Source: Actinomyces capricornis (GTDB lineage Bacteria > Actinomycetota > Actinomycetes > Actinomycetales > Actinomycetaceae). Taken from it: 64,000 nucleotides of DNA. Positions 8,583 through 17,868 of the stretch are shown in pieces (position 1 is the first letter of the stretch; each line of letters starts with the position of its first letter). Made by a program: the position numbers and the translations under genes. The stretch covers positions 2,914,001-2,978,000 of the forward strand of contig NZ_AP025017.1 of NCBI RefSeq assembly GCF_019974135.1. The letters are read 5' to 3'. Under the pieces are notes generated by a model. It had not been told where the DNA came from. It ran no database searches and saw only the letters and a list, made by a program, of their open reading frames with translations.

Positions 8583-8690
8583 GCGTACTTGCCTGGAAGC
8601 GGGTGCGCCTCCCTGGGGGGCTGGCAGCGGGGAGGGAGGCGGGTGGGGTCCGCGGCGGGCCAGGGCTGGCTGAGGGGCGGGCTCGGTTCG

Positions 8691-8787
8691 GCGTCACTTC
8701 GCGACAGAGGCGTCACTTGGCGGGAAGAGCGACACCTACAGGTGTCGTCCAAGTCGCGAAGTAACGCCCTTTTCGCCAAGTGACGCC
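8691..8787. repeat. Modular intergenic hairpin repeat, copy 2 (downstream of pyrF), interleaved arms
   Basis: Three pairings are visible. Arm A1 (8691-8705) complements 8753-8767 with one mismatch. Arm A2 (8709-8722) perfectly complements 8774-8787. A small central hairpin pairs 8730-8736 with 8741-8747 around TACA. Because A1 and A2 precede their partners in the same order, the two long stems interleave: they exclude each other or form a pseudoknot. The words match those at 4118-4200, so the pyr operon is bracketed by two members of one family. The rest of the 8583-9010 gap holds the upstream region of the next gene; I see no further gene in it. Confidence 0.6.
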
Positions 8788-9010
8788 CAACGTGAGTCCT
8801 GCGGCCCTCCCGAGCCCCTGGCCCTCTGAGGCGATGGCCCGGCCCCAGGCGGAGACGGGCAGTGGTGCGAATGCAGCGGGACGGCGTGGGTGCCTGTGGG
8901 AATGCTGTGGAGATTTCCTCCAGCCTGTGTCCCGTTGGTGGTGCATAAACGACCAATCGGAATTATCCTTGTGTTGTGTGTCACCGACGACGAGGTTAAG
9001 GAGGACACTC

Positions 9011-9322
9011 ATGGCGCTTCCTACGCTGACACCCGAGCAGAGGAGCGAGGCACTGAAGAAGGCCGCCGCCGCGCGGCTTCGCAGGGCCGAGGTCAAGGCG
9101 GAGCTCAAGAGCGGCAAGATGAGGCTCTCCGAGTTCTTCGAGGCTGCCGACCGCGAGGAGGTACTGGCCAAGATGAAGGTCAAGGCGCTTCTGCTGTCGC
9201 TGCCCCGGGTGGGCACGACCACCGCTGAGACCATTCTGACCGAGGTCCGCATCGCCGAGTCGCGCCGCGTGCGCGGGCTGGGCGCCAACCAGAGGGCGGA
9301 GCTGGTCAGCCGCTTCGGCTGA
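9011..9322 (+). CDS. mihF: Integration host factor, actinobacterial type (mIHF/sIHF)
   Basis: A 103-residue nucleoid-associated DNA-binding protein of the actinobacterial IHF family, which bends and compacts DNA and is essential in mycobacteria. The protein starts MALPTLTPEQRSEALKKAAA and contains ADREEVLAKMKVKALLLSLP and VGTTTAETILTEV, the helix-two-turn-helix region, then RVRGLGANQRAEL. This matches the family over its whole length. The long mycobacterial N-terminal extension is absent, as in Streptomyces. The ATG at 9011 has a perfect AAGGAGG upstream; the longer open frame upstream is not needed. It precedes gmk and rpoZ, its standard neighbours, and is followed by a strong terminator, so it is probably transcribed alone and highly. 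Confidence 0.94.
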   Translation: MALPTLTPEQRSEALKKAAAARLRRAEVKAELKSGKMRLSEFFEAADREEVLAKMKVKALLLSLPRVGTTTAETILTEVRIAESRRVRGLGANQRAELVSRFG

Positions 9323-9376
9323 CCGACGGTCGTGGGCGGGCCCGGCCCCCATCCCGTGCCCGTCAGGACCCAGTAC

Positions 9377-9420
9377 CCCGTGCCGGGAGCCCAGGATCCT
9401 CGCTCCCGGCACGGGTCCTT
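9377..9420 (+). terminator. Rho-independent-type terminator after mihF
   Basis: A perfect 14-bp stem (9377-9390 with 9402-9415) and an 11-base loop, followed by TCCTT. It lies 54 bases after the mihF stop and before gmk. Confidence 0.75.
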
Positions 9421-9486
9421 GCGCGCCTGCGCCGCGGGGCCGCCGGGCCGTTGTCCCACGGCGCTCCCATCGTCCATCATGTGCCC

Positions 9487-10086
9487 ATGAACCACGACTG
9501 CGCCGCGGCCAGCCCCTCCAACGCCGGCGGGCCGGCTCGCCTGACCGTCCTGGTGGGTCCCACGGCCGTGGGCAAGGGCACCATCGTCGCCGAGCTGCGC
9601 AGGCGCCACCCCGACCTGTTCGTGTCCATCTCGGCCACCACTCGCGCCCCGCGCAGCACCGAGACCGACGGCGTGCACTACCACTTCGTCAGCCCGGAGG
9701 CCTTCGACGAGCTCGTCGCCCAGGACCAGATGCTGGAGTGGGCCACCGTCCACGGGACCCACCGCTACGGAACCCCCCGGGGCCCGGTGGAGGCGCAGCT
9801 GGCCTCAGGGCGCCCCGCGCTGCTGGAGATCGACCTGGACGGGGCCCGCCAGGTGCGCCGCTCCATGCCCCAGGCCCAGATGGTCTTCGTCGCCCCGCCG
9901 AGCTGGGAGGAGCTCGTGGCCCGCCTGGAGGGGCGCGGCACTGAGGACAGCCGGGAGCGGGAGCGGCGCCTGGCCACCGCCCGGGTCGAGCTCGACGCCG
10001 CCGCGGAGTTCGACCACATCATCACCAACGACACCGTGGCACGTGCCACGGATGAGCTGGAGTCCCTCATGGGCCTGACGGGCTAG
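9487..10086 (+). CDS. gmk: Guanylate kinase
   Basis: A roughly 199-residue nucleoside monophosphate kinase that phosphorylates GMP to GDP with ATP. The P-loop is GPTAVGKGT (about residues 23-31), a common variant of [28 protein letters not shown] (GMP-binding loop), GTPRGPVE and [13 protein letters not shown] follow in family order, with the lid region [18 protein letters not shown] chose the ATG at 9487; upstream in-frame starts at 9451 and 9481 are possible, and no clear Shine-Dalgarno decides between them. It is followed by rpoZ after about 55 bases, the usual actinobacterial arrangement. Confidence 0.93.
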   Translation: MNHDCAAASPSNAGGPARLTVLVGPTAVGKGTIVAELRRRHPDLFVSISATTRAPRSTETDGVHYHFVSPEAFDELVAQDQMLEWATVHGTHRYGTPRGPVEAQLASGRPALLEIDLDGARQVRRSMPQAQMVFVAPPSWEELVARLEGRGTEDSRERERRLATARVELDAAAEFDHIITNDTVARATDELESLMGLTG

Positions 10087-10141
10087 ACTGGCCCGACGCA
10101 GCATCGACGTGACCGAACGTCACAGAACCGGAGTGCCATAC

Positions 10142-10540
10142 ATGCTCGGAACCTCCCCTCAGCCTGAGGGCATCACCAACCCGCCCATCGACGAGCTCCT
10201 GGAGAAGGTGGACTCCAAGTACGGGCTCGTGGTGGAGGCCGCCAAGCGTGCCCGGCAGATCAACGCCTACACCCAGCAGCTCGAGGACAACCAGTTCGAG
10301 TTCTTCGGCCCGCTGGTGGAGACCGACCTGGAGGAGAAGTCCCTGGGCATCGCCCTGCGCGAGATCGCCCAGGACAAGCTGGAGGTCATCCCCGGGGACG
10401 TGGCCCGCGCCCGCCGCGCCGAGGCCGAGGCCGCCCGTCGCGCCGCCGAGGAGGACATGTTCTCCGACATCGACCTGGACGCCCCCATCACCCTGGAGGG
10501 CGAGGCCACCACCACCAGCCTGGATGACATCCAGTTCTGA
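10142..10540 (+). CDS. rpoZ: RNA polymerase omega subunit
   Basis: A 132-residue small subunit that clamps the beta-prime chain and aids polymerase assembly. The conserved core [29 protein letters not shown] covers residues 14-42, and [16 protein letters not shown] near residue 70 is the second family motif. The C-terminal 50 residues are an acidic, Ala/Glu-rich tail longer than in Escherichia coli but usual in actinobacteria. The ATG at 10142 has GGAG nine bases upstream; a frame extension to 10109 lacks one. The last 17 bases overlap the start of coaBC, so the two are translationally linked. Confidence 0.93.
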   Translation: MLGTSPQPEGITNPPIDELLEKVDSKYGLVVEAAKRARQINAYTQQLEDNQFEFFGPLVETDLEEKSLGIALREIAQDKLEVIPGDVARARRAEAEAARRAAEEDMFSDIDLDAPITLEGEATTTSLDDIQF

Positions 10541-11912
10541 GGCCGCCCCCGTCCCCGGCCCTGCCGGGGTACGCGTCGTCGTCGGCGTCTCGGGCTCCAT
10601 CGCCGCCTACAAGGCGCCTTTCGTCATCCGCCTCCTGCGCGAGGCCGGCCACGAGGTCAAGGTCGTGGCCACCCAGGCGGCCCTGCGCTTCATCGGCGCG
10701 CCCGCCCTGGCCGCCGTCAGCGGCCGGCCCGTGTCCACCGGGGTCTTCGACGACCCCGCGGCCGTGGAGCACGTCGCCGTCGCCGAATGGGCCGAGCTGG
10801 TCCTCATCGCCCCCGCCTCCGCCGACCTGCTGGCCCGCCTGCGCGCCGGCCGGGCCGACGACCTCCTGACGGCCACCGTCCTGGCCACCCAGGCGCCCGT
10901 CCTGCTCGCCCCCGCCATGCACACCCAGATGTGGCTCAACCCCGCCACCCGCGACAATGTCGAGGTGCTGCGCTCCCGCGGCCTGGAGGTGCTGGATCCC
11001 GATGCGGGGCGGCTCACCGGTGCGGATACCGGCCTGGGCCGGCTGCCCGAGCCCGAGCGCATCGTGGCCGCGGCCCTGGCCCTCCTGACCCCGAGCCGGG
11101 CCGGCACTGGGCGGCAGGCCGGGGAGGGCGCCGGGGGAGCGGCGCCCGGGCGGGCCCTGCGCGGGCGCCACCTGGTCATCTCCGCCGGGGGGACCCGCGA
11201 GCCCATCGACCCCGTGCGCTTCCTGGGCAACAGGTCCTCGGGCCGCCAGGGATGCGCCCTGGCCGCCGCTGCCGTGGATCTTGGTGCCCGGGTCACCCTT
11301 GTGCAGGCCCATGTGGACCACGCGCTCCTGAGCGCCCTGCCCGCCGGGGTCGAGACCCAGGCCGTGTCCACCGCCCTGGAGATGGAGGCGGCGGTGCGCC
11401 GCGCCAGTGCCCAGGCCGACGTGGTCATCATGGCGGCCGCCGTCGCCGACTACCGGCCCGCCCATGTGGCGCAGGCCAAGATCAAGAAGCGCGCCGGCGC
11501 CCAGGCCCACCCCGGTCCTGCAGGCGCTGCGCCCGCGCCCATCGAGCTGGTGGAGAATCCCGACATCCTGGCGGGCCTGGTGGCCCGCCCGCCCCGGCCC
11601 GGCCAGCTCATCATGGGCTTCGCCGCCGAGACCGGGGATGAGCAGGGCGGCGTGCTGGACCACGGCGCCGCCAAGGCCCGCCGCAAGGGCGCCGACCTGC
11701 TGGCCGTCAACGCCGTGGGGGAGGGCGTGGGCTTCGGGGACGTGCCCAACAGCGTCGTCGTCCTGGATCGCCACGGCCAGGAGGTCACCCGCGCGCAGGG
11801 CAGCAAGGAGCAGGTGGCCCGTGCCCTCATCGGGCTGCTCGCCCGGCTCCTGGAGACCGCCCACGGCCCGGACCCCCAGGCACTGCTCGGAGGCCCGGCG
11901 CAGGACCGGTGA
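10524..11912 (+). CDS. coaBC: Bifunctional phosphopantothenoylcysteine decarboxylase / phosphopantothenate-cysteine ligase
   Basis: A 462-residue coenzyme A biosynthesis enzyme carrying both the CoaB and CoaC steps. The N-terminal flavoprotein (CoaC) half has [14 protein letters not shown] (FMN loop), [13 protein letters not shown] and APAMHTQMW. The C-terminal CoaB half has [20 protein letters not shown] and [11 protein letters not shown] with AKIKK nearby, the binding region for CTP and phosphopantothenate. The ATG at 10524 overlaps the end of rpoZ by 17 bases and gives a short N-terminal lead before the flavin domain; no strong Shine-Dalgarno is needed if translation is coupled. Ala/Gly/Pro-rich linkers (around residues 195-210 and 330-340) are lineage additions. 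CoA and 4'-phosphopantetheine made here also feed the FAS I and AcpS genes further on. Confidence 0.93.
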   Translation: MTSSSEAAPVPGPAGVRVVVGVSGSIAAYKAPFVIRLLREAGHEVKVVATQAALRFIGAPALAAVSGRPVSTGVFDDPAAVEHVAVAEWAELVLIAPASADLLARLRAGRADDLLTATVLATQAPVLLAPAMHTQMWLNPATRDNVEVLRSRGLEVLDPDAGRLTGADTGLGRLPEPERIVAAALALLTPSRAGTGRQAGEGAGGAAPGRALRGRHLVISAGGTREPIDPVRFLGNRSSGRQGCALAAAAVDLGARVTLVQAHVDHALLSALPAGVETQAVSTALEMEAAVRRASAQADVVIMAAAVADYRPAHVAQAKIKKRAGAQAHPGPAGAAPAPIELVENPDILAGLVARPPRPGQLIMGFAAETGDEQGGVLDHGAAKARRKGADLLAVNAVGEGVGFGDVPNSVVVLDRHGQEVTRAQGSKEQVARALIGLLARLLETAHGPDPQALLGGPAQDR

Positions 11913-12000
11913 CGGGCCCCGCGGTACTCAAGCGTGTCCCACTGCACCCGTCCCACAGTGCGCGAGGCCGATGAGTGTGCCGCGCCGGGGCGGTTACCAT

Positions 12001-13212
12001 GTGCCGGTGAGTTCCTCTCTGCGCCTGTTCACCTCCGAGTCGGTCACCGAAGGGCACCCGGACAAGATCTGCGATCGGGTCTCGGACGCCATCCTCGATG
12101 CGATCCTCGAGCAGGACCCCACGGCGCGCGTGGCCGTGGAGACCATGGTGACCACCGGCCTGGTGCATGTGGCCGGGGAGGTGACCACCGAACGCGCCTA
12201 CGTGGAGATCCCCGAGATCGTGCGCTCGGAGATCTCCCGCATCGGCTACAACTCCTCCGAGGTGTGCTTCGATGCCCGCTCCTGCGGGGTCTCGGTCTCC
12301 ATCGGCCAGCAGTCCCCGGACATCGCCGCGGGGGTGGACAAGGCCCTGGAGGCCCGCCAGGACTCCGGGGCGATCGACCCCCTCGACCTCCAGGGCGCCG
12401 GGGACCAGGGCCTCATGTTCGGCTACGCCTGCGATGAGACCACCGCTCTCATGCCGGCCCCCATCCACCTGGCCCACCGCCTGGCCGAGCGCCTGGCCCA
12501 GGTGCGCAAGCAGGGCATCCTCGAGGGCCTACGCCCCGACGGCAAGACCCAGGTGACCATCGGCTACGACGGCGACCGGCCCGTCAGCCTGGCCACCGTC
12601 GTCATCTCCACCCAGCACGACCCGGGCCGCGACCGCGATTGGCTCACCCAGGCCATCACCAAGGCCGTCATCAACCCGGTGCTCCAGGCCCAGGCCGAGC
12701 AGGGCCTGGAGCTCGACGCCAGGGACACCCAGATCCTGGTCAACCCCTCCGGGCAGTTCGTCATCGGCGGCCCGGTGGGGGACGCGGGCCTGACGGGCCG
12801 CAAGATCATCGTCGACACCTACGGCGGGATGGCCCGCCACGGCGGCGGTGCCTTCTCCGGCAAGGACCCCTCCAAGGTGGACCGCTCCGCCTCCTACGCC
12901 ATGCGCTGGGTGGCCAAGAACGTCGTCGCCGCGGGCCTGGCGCGCCGCTGCGAGATCCAGGTGGCCTACGCCATCGGCTCAGCGCGGCCAGTCGGCTTGT
13001 ACGTGGAGACCTTCGGCACCGAGACTGTGCCTGTCAGCCGCATCACGGCGGCGGTGGAGCAGGTCTTCGACCTTCGGCCCGCCGCCATCGTGCGGGATCT
13101 GGACCTGCTGCGACCGATCTACCGGGCCACCAGTGTCTACGGCCACTTCGGCCGGCCAGGATTCACCTGGGAGGCCACCGACCGCGCTGAGGACCTGCTC
13201 GCAGCCCTGTGA
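12001..13212 (+). CDS. metK: S-adenosylmethionine synthetase
   Basis: A 403-residue enzyme making S-adenosylmethionine from methionine and ATP. Present in family order are [20 protein letters not shown] (ATP site His and metal Asp), [12 protein letters not shown] (central signature), [20 protein letters not shown] and [17 protein letters not shown] (second signature and lysine). The start is GTG at 12001; a second GTG at 12007 would also work. The 88 bases upstream contain no recognisable SAM riboswitch. It overlaps the beginning of the next open frame and is probably in one transcription unit with coaBC and priA. Confidence 0.96.
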   Translation: MPVSSSLRLFTSESVTEGHPDKICDRVSDAILDAILEQDPTARVAVETMVTTGLVHVAGEVTTERAYVEIPEIVRSEISRIGYNSSEVCFDARSCGVSVSIGQQSPDIAAGVDKALEARQDSGAIDPLDLQGAGDQGLMFGYACDETTALMPAPIHLAHRLAERLAQVRKQGILEGLRPDGKTQVTIGYDGDRPVSLATVVISTQHDPGRDRDWLTQAITKAVINPVLQAQAEQGLELDARDTQILVNPSGQFVIGGPVGDAGLTGRKIIVDTYGGMARHGGGAFSGKDPSKVDRSASYAMRWVAKNVVAAGLARRCEIQVAYAIGSARPVGLYVETFGTETVPVSRITAAVEQVFDLRPAAIVRDLDLLRPIYRATSVYGHFGRPGFTWEATDRAEDLLAAL

Positions 13213-13232
13213 CCGAAGAGGAGGAGGCCGCC

Positions 13233-15338
13233 ATGGGCCACAGCACCGGGGTGCACGACGCCTCCTCCTCAGCCCCGCCCCCAGGCACCGGGCCGGGGGA
13301 GCAGGGCGTGCTGCTCGCCGCCCCGCCGGCCGCCCAGCGGCAGGTAGGAGTCCCCGGGGTCGAGCTGCCCGTGGCCCGGGTCGTCCTGGACACGGTGGTC
13401 CCGCACCTGGACCGCACCTTCGACTACGCCCTGACCCCCGAGCTCGACCAGGCCGCTCAGCCCGGCACCCGCGTCATCGTGCGCTTCGGCGGGCAGGAGA
13501 TGCGGGGCTGGATCTGGTCGCGCTCCGCGACGACCACCCACCTGGGGGCCCTGAGCCCCGTGCGCCGCGTCGTCTCCGACCTGCCCGTCCTGCCCGACGC
13601 CACCCGCCGGCTCATCGAGGCCGTGGCCGCCCGTGGCGCCGGCACCCGGGCCGACGTCGCCCGCCTGGCCGTGCCCCCACGGCACGCCACCACCGAGGAC
13701 TCCATGCGGCACCAGCCGCCGGCGGCCCTGCCCACCTGGCGAAGGCCCTCACCCGAGGGCACCTGGGAGGCCTACAAGGGCGGCCCCGAGCTGCTCACCG
13801 ACCTGGCCCGGGGCGGCTCGCCGCGCGCCGCCTGGTGCGCCCTGCCCCCCGTGGAGGGCGTCAGCGCCTCCTGGATCCACTGCGTGGCCGTGGCCGCCCA
13901 GGCCGTCCTGGCCTCCGGGCGCGGCGTCCTGGTGCTCGTGGCCACCACGGAGCGGGCCGAGGCGGTAGCCGCCACCATGCGGCGCCTGCTCGATGAGGAG
14001 GACGTCGTCGTCCTGTCCGCCGAGCACGGGCCCGCCCGGCGCTACCGCGCCTTCCTCAAGCTCCTGCTGGGGCGGGCGCGCGTGGTCGTGGGCACCCGGG
14101 CCGCCGCCTTCGCCCCCGTGCACCGCCTGGGCCTGGCCGTCATCTGGGACGACGGCGACCACCGCCTCGACGAGCGCCACGCCCCCTACCTGCACGCCCG
14201 CACCGTCCTGGAGCTGCGATCCTCCCTGGAAGGGGCCGGCCTCATCCTGGCCGGCTACAGCCGATCCGTGGAGACCCAGGGCCTGGTGGAGCGGGGAGTG
14301 TGCCAGGACCTTGAGGCCCCCAGGGAGCTGCGGCGCGCCGCCGCAGCGCGCGTCGTCATCCCAGCCGCCGAGCTCGACGCGGAGGGGGCCTCGGGTGGTG
14401 CCCGCATCCCCTCCCTGGCCCACCGCCTCCTGCGCCGCACCCTGAGCACGGGGCCGGCCCTCATCCAGGTGCCGCGCAGTGGCTACGCGCCCGTGGTCGC
14501 CTGCCAGGCCTGCCGTCGCGCCGCCCGCTGCGCCCACTGCTCGGGGCCCCTGGCCATGACTGCCCAGAAGCGCGCCGGGTGCCGCTGGTGCGCCCGGCCC
14601 GCCGCCTCCTGGGCCTGCCCGCACTGCGGGGGCACCGTCCTGCGCATGGTGCGCGTCGGCTCGGCGCGCACCGGGGAGGAGCTGGGCCGGGCCTTCCCCA
14701 ACACACCGGTCGTCGTCTCCGGGGCCCGGGAGGGCCACGGGGTGCTGCGCACCGTGGACGCCTCGCCCCGGCTCGTGGTGGCCACACCCGGGGCCGAGCC
14801 CGTGGCCGAGGGCGGCTACGGCGCGGTGCTCATCCTCGATGGCGGGGTGCTCTCGGGGCGCCCGGAGCTGGGCGCCACCAGTGAGGCCCTGCGCTGCTGG
14901 ACCAATGCCGCGGCGCTGTGCGCCCGGGGTGGGACGGTCATGCTCCTGGGCCTGCCGGATCCCAGGACCTCCCAGGCGCTCCTGAACTGGAATCATGCCC
15001 TCTTCGCCCGTCGGGAGCTGGCGGAGCGCGAGGAGCTCCACCTGCCGCCCGCCTGGCGGACGGCCCGCCTCGATGGGCCGCCGCGCGCCGTCGAGGCCCT
15101 GCTGGCCCACGCCCGGCAGGAGGGCTACGAGACCCTGGGGCCGGTGAGCGTCGCGCCCGCCGCGGGGCCGCAGGCCGACCGGGAGGCGCCCAGCGTGTCG
15201 ATGTCCCGGGCCCTCGTGCGCTGCCCCTGGGAGCAGGGCGACGAGCTCGCCCGAGCGCTCCGGCTCTTCACCCGTGAGCGCTCGGTGAGGCGCGATGAGG
15301 CGGTGCGCATCGAGCTCGACCCGACCTTCCTGTGGTGA
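13233..15338 (+). CDS. priA: Primosomal protein PriA, actinobacterial form lacking helicase motifs
   Basis: A 701-residue replication-restart protein. The N-terminal DNA-binding domain is recognisable (VVLDTVVPHLDRTFDYALTP). The Cys-rich zinc region with eight cysteines (CQACRRAARCAHC then CRWCARPAASWACPHC, about residues 422-465) is intact. The helicase part is degenerate: the Walker A region reads VEGVSASWIHCV with no GKT, and the expected DEEH box is replaced by WDDGDHRL. This loss is known in actinobacterial PriA, so the protein probably loads the replisome without ATP-driven unwinding. The ATG at 13233 has GGAGGAGG directly upstream; a GTG at 13209 overlapping the metK stop is the alternative. 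It ends the core-gene block before the accessory island and converges with the TetR gene. Confidence 0.88.
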   Translation: MGHSTGVHDASSSAPPPGTGPGEQGVLLAAPPAAQRQVGVPGVELPVARVVLDTVVPHLDRTFDYALTPELDQAAQPGTRVIVRFGGQEMRGWIWSRSATTTHLGALSPVRRVVSDLPVLPDATRRLIEAVAARGAGTRADVARLAVPPRHATTEDSMRHQPPAALPTWRRPSPEGTWEAYKGGPELLTDLARGGSPRAAWCALPPVEGVSASWIHCVAVAAQAVLASGRGVLVLVATTERAEAVAATMRRLLDEEDVVVLSAEHGPARRYRAFLKLLLGRARVVVGTRAAAFAPVHRLGLAVIWDDGDHRLDERHAPYLHARTVLELRSSLEGAGLILAGYSRSVETQGLVERGVCQDLEAPRELRRAAAARVVIPAAELDAEGASGGARIPSLAHRLLRRTLSTGPALIQVPRSGYAPVVACQACRRAARCAHCSGPLAMTAQKRAGCRWCARPAASWACPHCGGTVLRMVRVGSARTGEELGRAFPNTPVVVSGAREGHGVLRTVDASPRLVVATPGAEPVAEGGYGAVLILDGGVLSGRPELGATSEALRCWTNAAALCARGGTVMLLGLPDPRTSQALLNWNHALFARRELAEREELHLPPAWRTARLDGPPRAVEALLAHARQEGYETLGPVSVAPAAGPQADREAPSVSMSRALVRCPWEQGDELARALRLFTRERSVRRDEAVRIELDPTFLW

Positions 15339-15374
15339 GGCCACGGTGCTCTGCCACCCGACGGGGAGGAGCCC

Positions 15375-16118
15375 TCAGGCCCCCGCGGCGCCCCTCCCAC
15401 TGAGGGGCCGGGCCGGGCGCGCGGGTGGAACCACTGAGGGCAGCAGCGGCTCCACGGGCGCATGGCGGCCCGGGGCGCCGTCGGCTCCCGAGGTCGTGGA
15501 GACCAGCAGTGTGAGGTAGCCGGTGGCCGTGATGCGCACATCACGGCCCTCACTCAGGGCGGTCACCGCTGCGCCGTCGACGACGGCGATGACCATCTCG
15601 GGCTCCAGGGGCGAGCCCAGGTGGCGCAGTACCCGGGAGACCGCGGCGTTGAGGCGCTGGCGACCCTCCCGGTAGGCCTGCTCCACCGGGGCCGAGGTGC
15701 CCGCCGCGATGAGCTGGAGGTAGTGGCCCATGTAGGGGCCGTGGGCCGGCAGCGTGGCCTGGAGCAGGAAGCCGACGCGCTCGGGCAAAGGCGGCAGGGC
15801 GGTGAGGGACTCGACGTGATCCGCGACCCTCTCCGCCCGCGAGGCCCACAGCCCGATATTGAGCAGTCCCGCCTGGTGGAGCAGATCGTCGAGACCGCTG
15901 AAGTAGTACGTCGTGGCCGACAGCGAGCACTCGGCGCGCTTGGCCACGCTGCGATGGCTCACGGCACCGGGACCCGCCTCGCGGATGATCGCCGCAGCAG
16001 CCTCGATGATGCCCTGGCGCCTGTCCGATCCCCTGGAGGTGATACTGGTGTCCGCGCCGCCGCGGCTGGAGGCGGAGGAGGCATCCTCCCCCGATCTGTT
16101 CTCGGACATGGCAGCCAT
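15375..16118 (-). CDS. TetR-family transcriptional regulator
   Basis: A 247-residue regulator. The N-terminal helix-turn-helix is clear: RRQGIIEAAAAIIREAG, then GAVSHRSVAKRAECSLSATT and YYFSGLDDLL, the standard TetR recognition and linker pattern. The rest is an all-alpha ligand-binding domain with no recognisable specificity, and the C-terminus is a Pro/Ala/Arg tail. The start is chosen at 16118, with 16109 and 16154 possible; no convincing Shine-Dalgarno is present. It is the last gene of the minus-strand island, downstream of the MHS permease but behind a terminator. It is a candidate for binding the dyads at 17649-17728 or 25755-25790; this is inference from proximity. Confidence 0.85.
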   Translation of the reverse strand: MAAMSENRSGEDASSASSRGGADTSITSRGSDRRQGIIEAAAAIIREAGPGAVSHRSVAKRAECSLSATTYYFSGLDDLLHQAGLLNIGLWASRAERVADHVESLTALPPLPERVGFLLQATLPAHGPYMGHYLQLIAAGTSAPVEQAYREGRQRLNAAVSRVLRHLGSPLEPEMVIAVVDGAAVTALSEGRDVRITATGYLTLLVSTTSGADGAPGRHAPVEPLLPSVVPPARPARPLSGRGAAGA

Positions 16119-16155
16119 GGTATGCCGGTGGGAGCCGCAGGGCCCGCTGATCACA

Positions 16156-16197
16156 GGCGTGCCGGTGGCACCGCGCCCGCGGTGCCACCGGCACGCC
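16156..16197 (-). terminator. Perfect 19-bp hairpin terminator after the MHS permease
   Basis: Bases 16156-16174 pair perfectly with 16179-16197 around a 4-base loop (GCCC). It lies 9 bases beyond the permease stop and upstream of the TetR start, separating the two units. Confidence 0.75.
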
Positions 16198-16205
16198 GAG
16201 GGCCA

Positions 16206-17588
16206 CTACCGGGCGTCTGCCGCCCCACGCGCCGGATCTGCGGCGCTGCTGGTCAGCTCCGAGCCGTGGATGACCCGCGACATGAGAATGGCCACCATGG
16301 CGATGATCGAGACGGCGGTGAGGTAGACCGCCGGTGCCAGCGGGGAGCCTGTGGCCTTGATGAGCCAGGTGACGATGTAGGGGGTCGTTCCGCCCAGGAG
16401 GGCGTTGGCGCCGTTGAAGGACAGGGCGAATCCGGAGTATCGCACCTCGGTGGGGAAGGACTCGGCCAGGAAGGTGGCCAGGGTGCCGTCATTGGCGGTG
16501 AGGATGAGCGCGAAGACGATCTGGCAGGCGATGACCGCGATGAGCATCCCAGCGGCATGCGTCATGATGTAGAACAGCGGGATGGTCAGGATGATGAAGG
16601 CCACGCAGGCGCCGATGAGCATCCGGCGGCGGCCGAAGAGGTCGGACAGGTGCCCCATGACGAAGATCGCCGCGATGTAGACGGCCAGCATGATGGAGGT
16701 CGCCAGGGTGGCGGTGTCCGCGCTGAAGCCCAGCTCCTCATGGACGTAGGTGGGCATGTAGCTCAGCAGCATGTAGAAGGCCACGGCGTTGAGGCAGGAG
16801 ACACCGAAGGTGATGAGCACTTCGCGCTTGTGGGAGCGCAGGAGCTCGAGCAGCGGCTCGATGGAGTTCCCGGCGCTCTTGTCCTGGGGCAGCTCCTCGA
16901 CCATCTCCTGGTAGACGGGGGAGTCCTCCAGGTGGACCCGGATATAGCGGCCGATGAGGCCCAGGGGACCGGCCAGCAGGAAGGGGATCCGCCAGCCCCA
17001 GCTCTGCATGGCGGCGTCGTCGAGGACCATGAACATGCCCGAGACCATGAGGGAGCCGGCCAGCAGGCCCGCGGCGGTGGAGGCGGGCACCAGGCTGGTG
17101 TACATGCCGCGCTTGGCGGCCGGGGCGTACTCCGCCAGGAAGGTCCCGGCACCGGCGTACTCCCCGGAGGCCGAGAAGCCCTGGACCATCCGCAGCACCA
17201 GCAGGCCCAGCGCCGCGACCACGCCGATCGAGGCGTAGCCGGGCAGCAGACCGATGAGGAAGGTGGAGCCGGACATGAGCAGGATGGACCAGGACAGTGC
17301 CCAGCGCCGCCCCTTCCTATCGCCCCAGGCCCCCCAGACCACGGCGCCGATGGGCCGCAGGATGAAGGACACGGCGAAGATGGCGTAGGTGTTCATCAGC
17401 TGGGTGGTGGTGTCGCCGGCGGGGAAGAACACATGCCCGATGACGATGGCGAGGTAGCCGTAGGAGGCGTAGTCGAACCACTCGATGAAGTTGCCGATGA
17501 AGCTGGCCTTGGCGGCCTTGTTCAGTGCGGTCGAGTACTCGGGCGAGAGCTCCGGGGACTCGGAGTCACTGCGTGCGATGGAGGTCAT
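16206..17588 (-). CDS. MFS metabolite:H+ symporter (MHS/ProP-like family)
   Basis: A 460-residue inner-membrane permease with about 12 helices. GNFIEWFDYASYGYLA (residues 32-47) is the hallmark N-terminal segment of the MHS branch (ProP, ShiA, KgtP, citrate transporters). RPIGAVVWGAWGDRKGRR matches the loop 2-3 signature of the superfamily, and SDLFGRRRM is its repeat in the second half. Family substrates are compatible solutes such as betaine, proline or creatine, and organic acids. In this locus a guanidino compound or its product is plausible but unproven. The gene lies between two terminators, so it is a separate unit; two dyad operators occupy its promoter region. Confidence 0.88.
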   Translation of the reverse strand: MTSIARSDSESPELSPEYSTALNKAAKASFIGNFIEWFDYASYGYLAIVIGHVFFPAGDTTTQLMNTYAIFAVSFILRPIGAVVWGAWGDRKGRRWALSWSILLMSGSTFLIGLLPGYASIGVVAALGLLVLRMVQGFSASGEYAGAGTFLAEYAPAAKRGMYTSLVPASTAAGLLAGSLMVSGMFMVLDDAAMQSWGWRIPFLLAGPLGLIGRYIRVHLEDSPVYQEMVEELPQDKSAGNSIEPLLELLRSHKREVLITFGVSCLNAVAFYMLLSYMPTYVHEELGFSADTATLATSIMLAVYIAAIFVMGHLSDLFGRRRMLIGACVAFIILTIPLFYIMTHAAGMLIAVIACQIVFALILTANDGTLATFLAESFPTEVRYSGFALSFNGANALLGGTTPYIVTWLIKATGSPLAPAVYLTAVSIIAMVAILMSRVIHGSELTSSAADPARGAADAR

Positions 17589-17648
17589 GATGGATCTGCT
17601 CTCAGTTGCTCTGCCGGCCAGGTGTGGGATGCAGCGGTCGGTGGGGGT

Positions 17649-17667
17649 GATCGATCGGCGGTCGATC
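17649..17667. promoter_or_regulatory. Dyad GATCGA-N7-TCGATC upstream of the MHS permease
   Basis: Perfect 6-bp arms at 17649-17654 and 17662-17667. It lies 61-79 bases upstream of the permease start at 17588, a suitable place for an operator. Confidence 0.35.
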
Positions 17668-17707
17668 GAGGCTGGGTAGTCGACTTACTGATGACATGAG
17701 GGGTGTC

Positions 17708-17728
17708 TATTGTGTGACTTCCACAATA
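17708..17728. promoter_or_regulatory. Dyad TATTGTG-N7-CACAATA upstream of the MHS permease
   Basis: Perfect 7-bp arms at 17708-17714 and 17722-17728. The site is AT-rich in a GC-rich genome, in the promoter region of the permease, and has the 20-bp size of TetR or GntR operators. A TetR gene is at 15375-16118. Confidence 0.4.
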
Positions 17729-17789
17729 CTATCCTCAAAGAGACTGACACGTCAGGTCCTCATGCCGACATCCTACGGACGGCGTCCCA

Positions 17790-17843
17790 CCCCTCCGTTC
17801 TCCGCCCCGCCGGAAGGCCAGGGCGGGGCGGAGAACGGAGGGG
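17790..17843 (-). terminator. Perfect 22-bp hairpin terminator after EamA permease 1
   Basis: Bases 17790-17811 pair perfectly with 17822-17843 around a 10-base loop. It lies 25 bases past the stop of the permease gene (17869, minus strand). Confidence 0.75.
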
Positions 17844-17868
17844 GCGGGCGTCTTGGGCCGTGCGGGTC

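Noticed and set aside
11913..12000. SAM riboswitch upstream of metK
   Set aside because: Only 88 bases, with no recognisable aptamer core.
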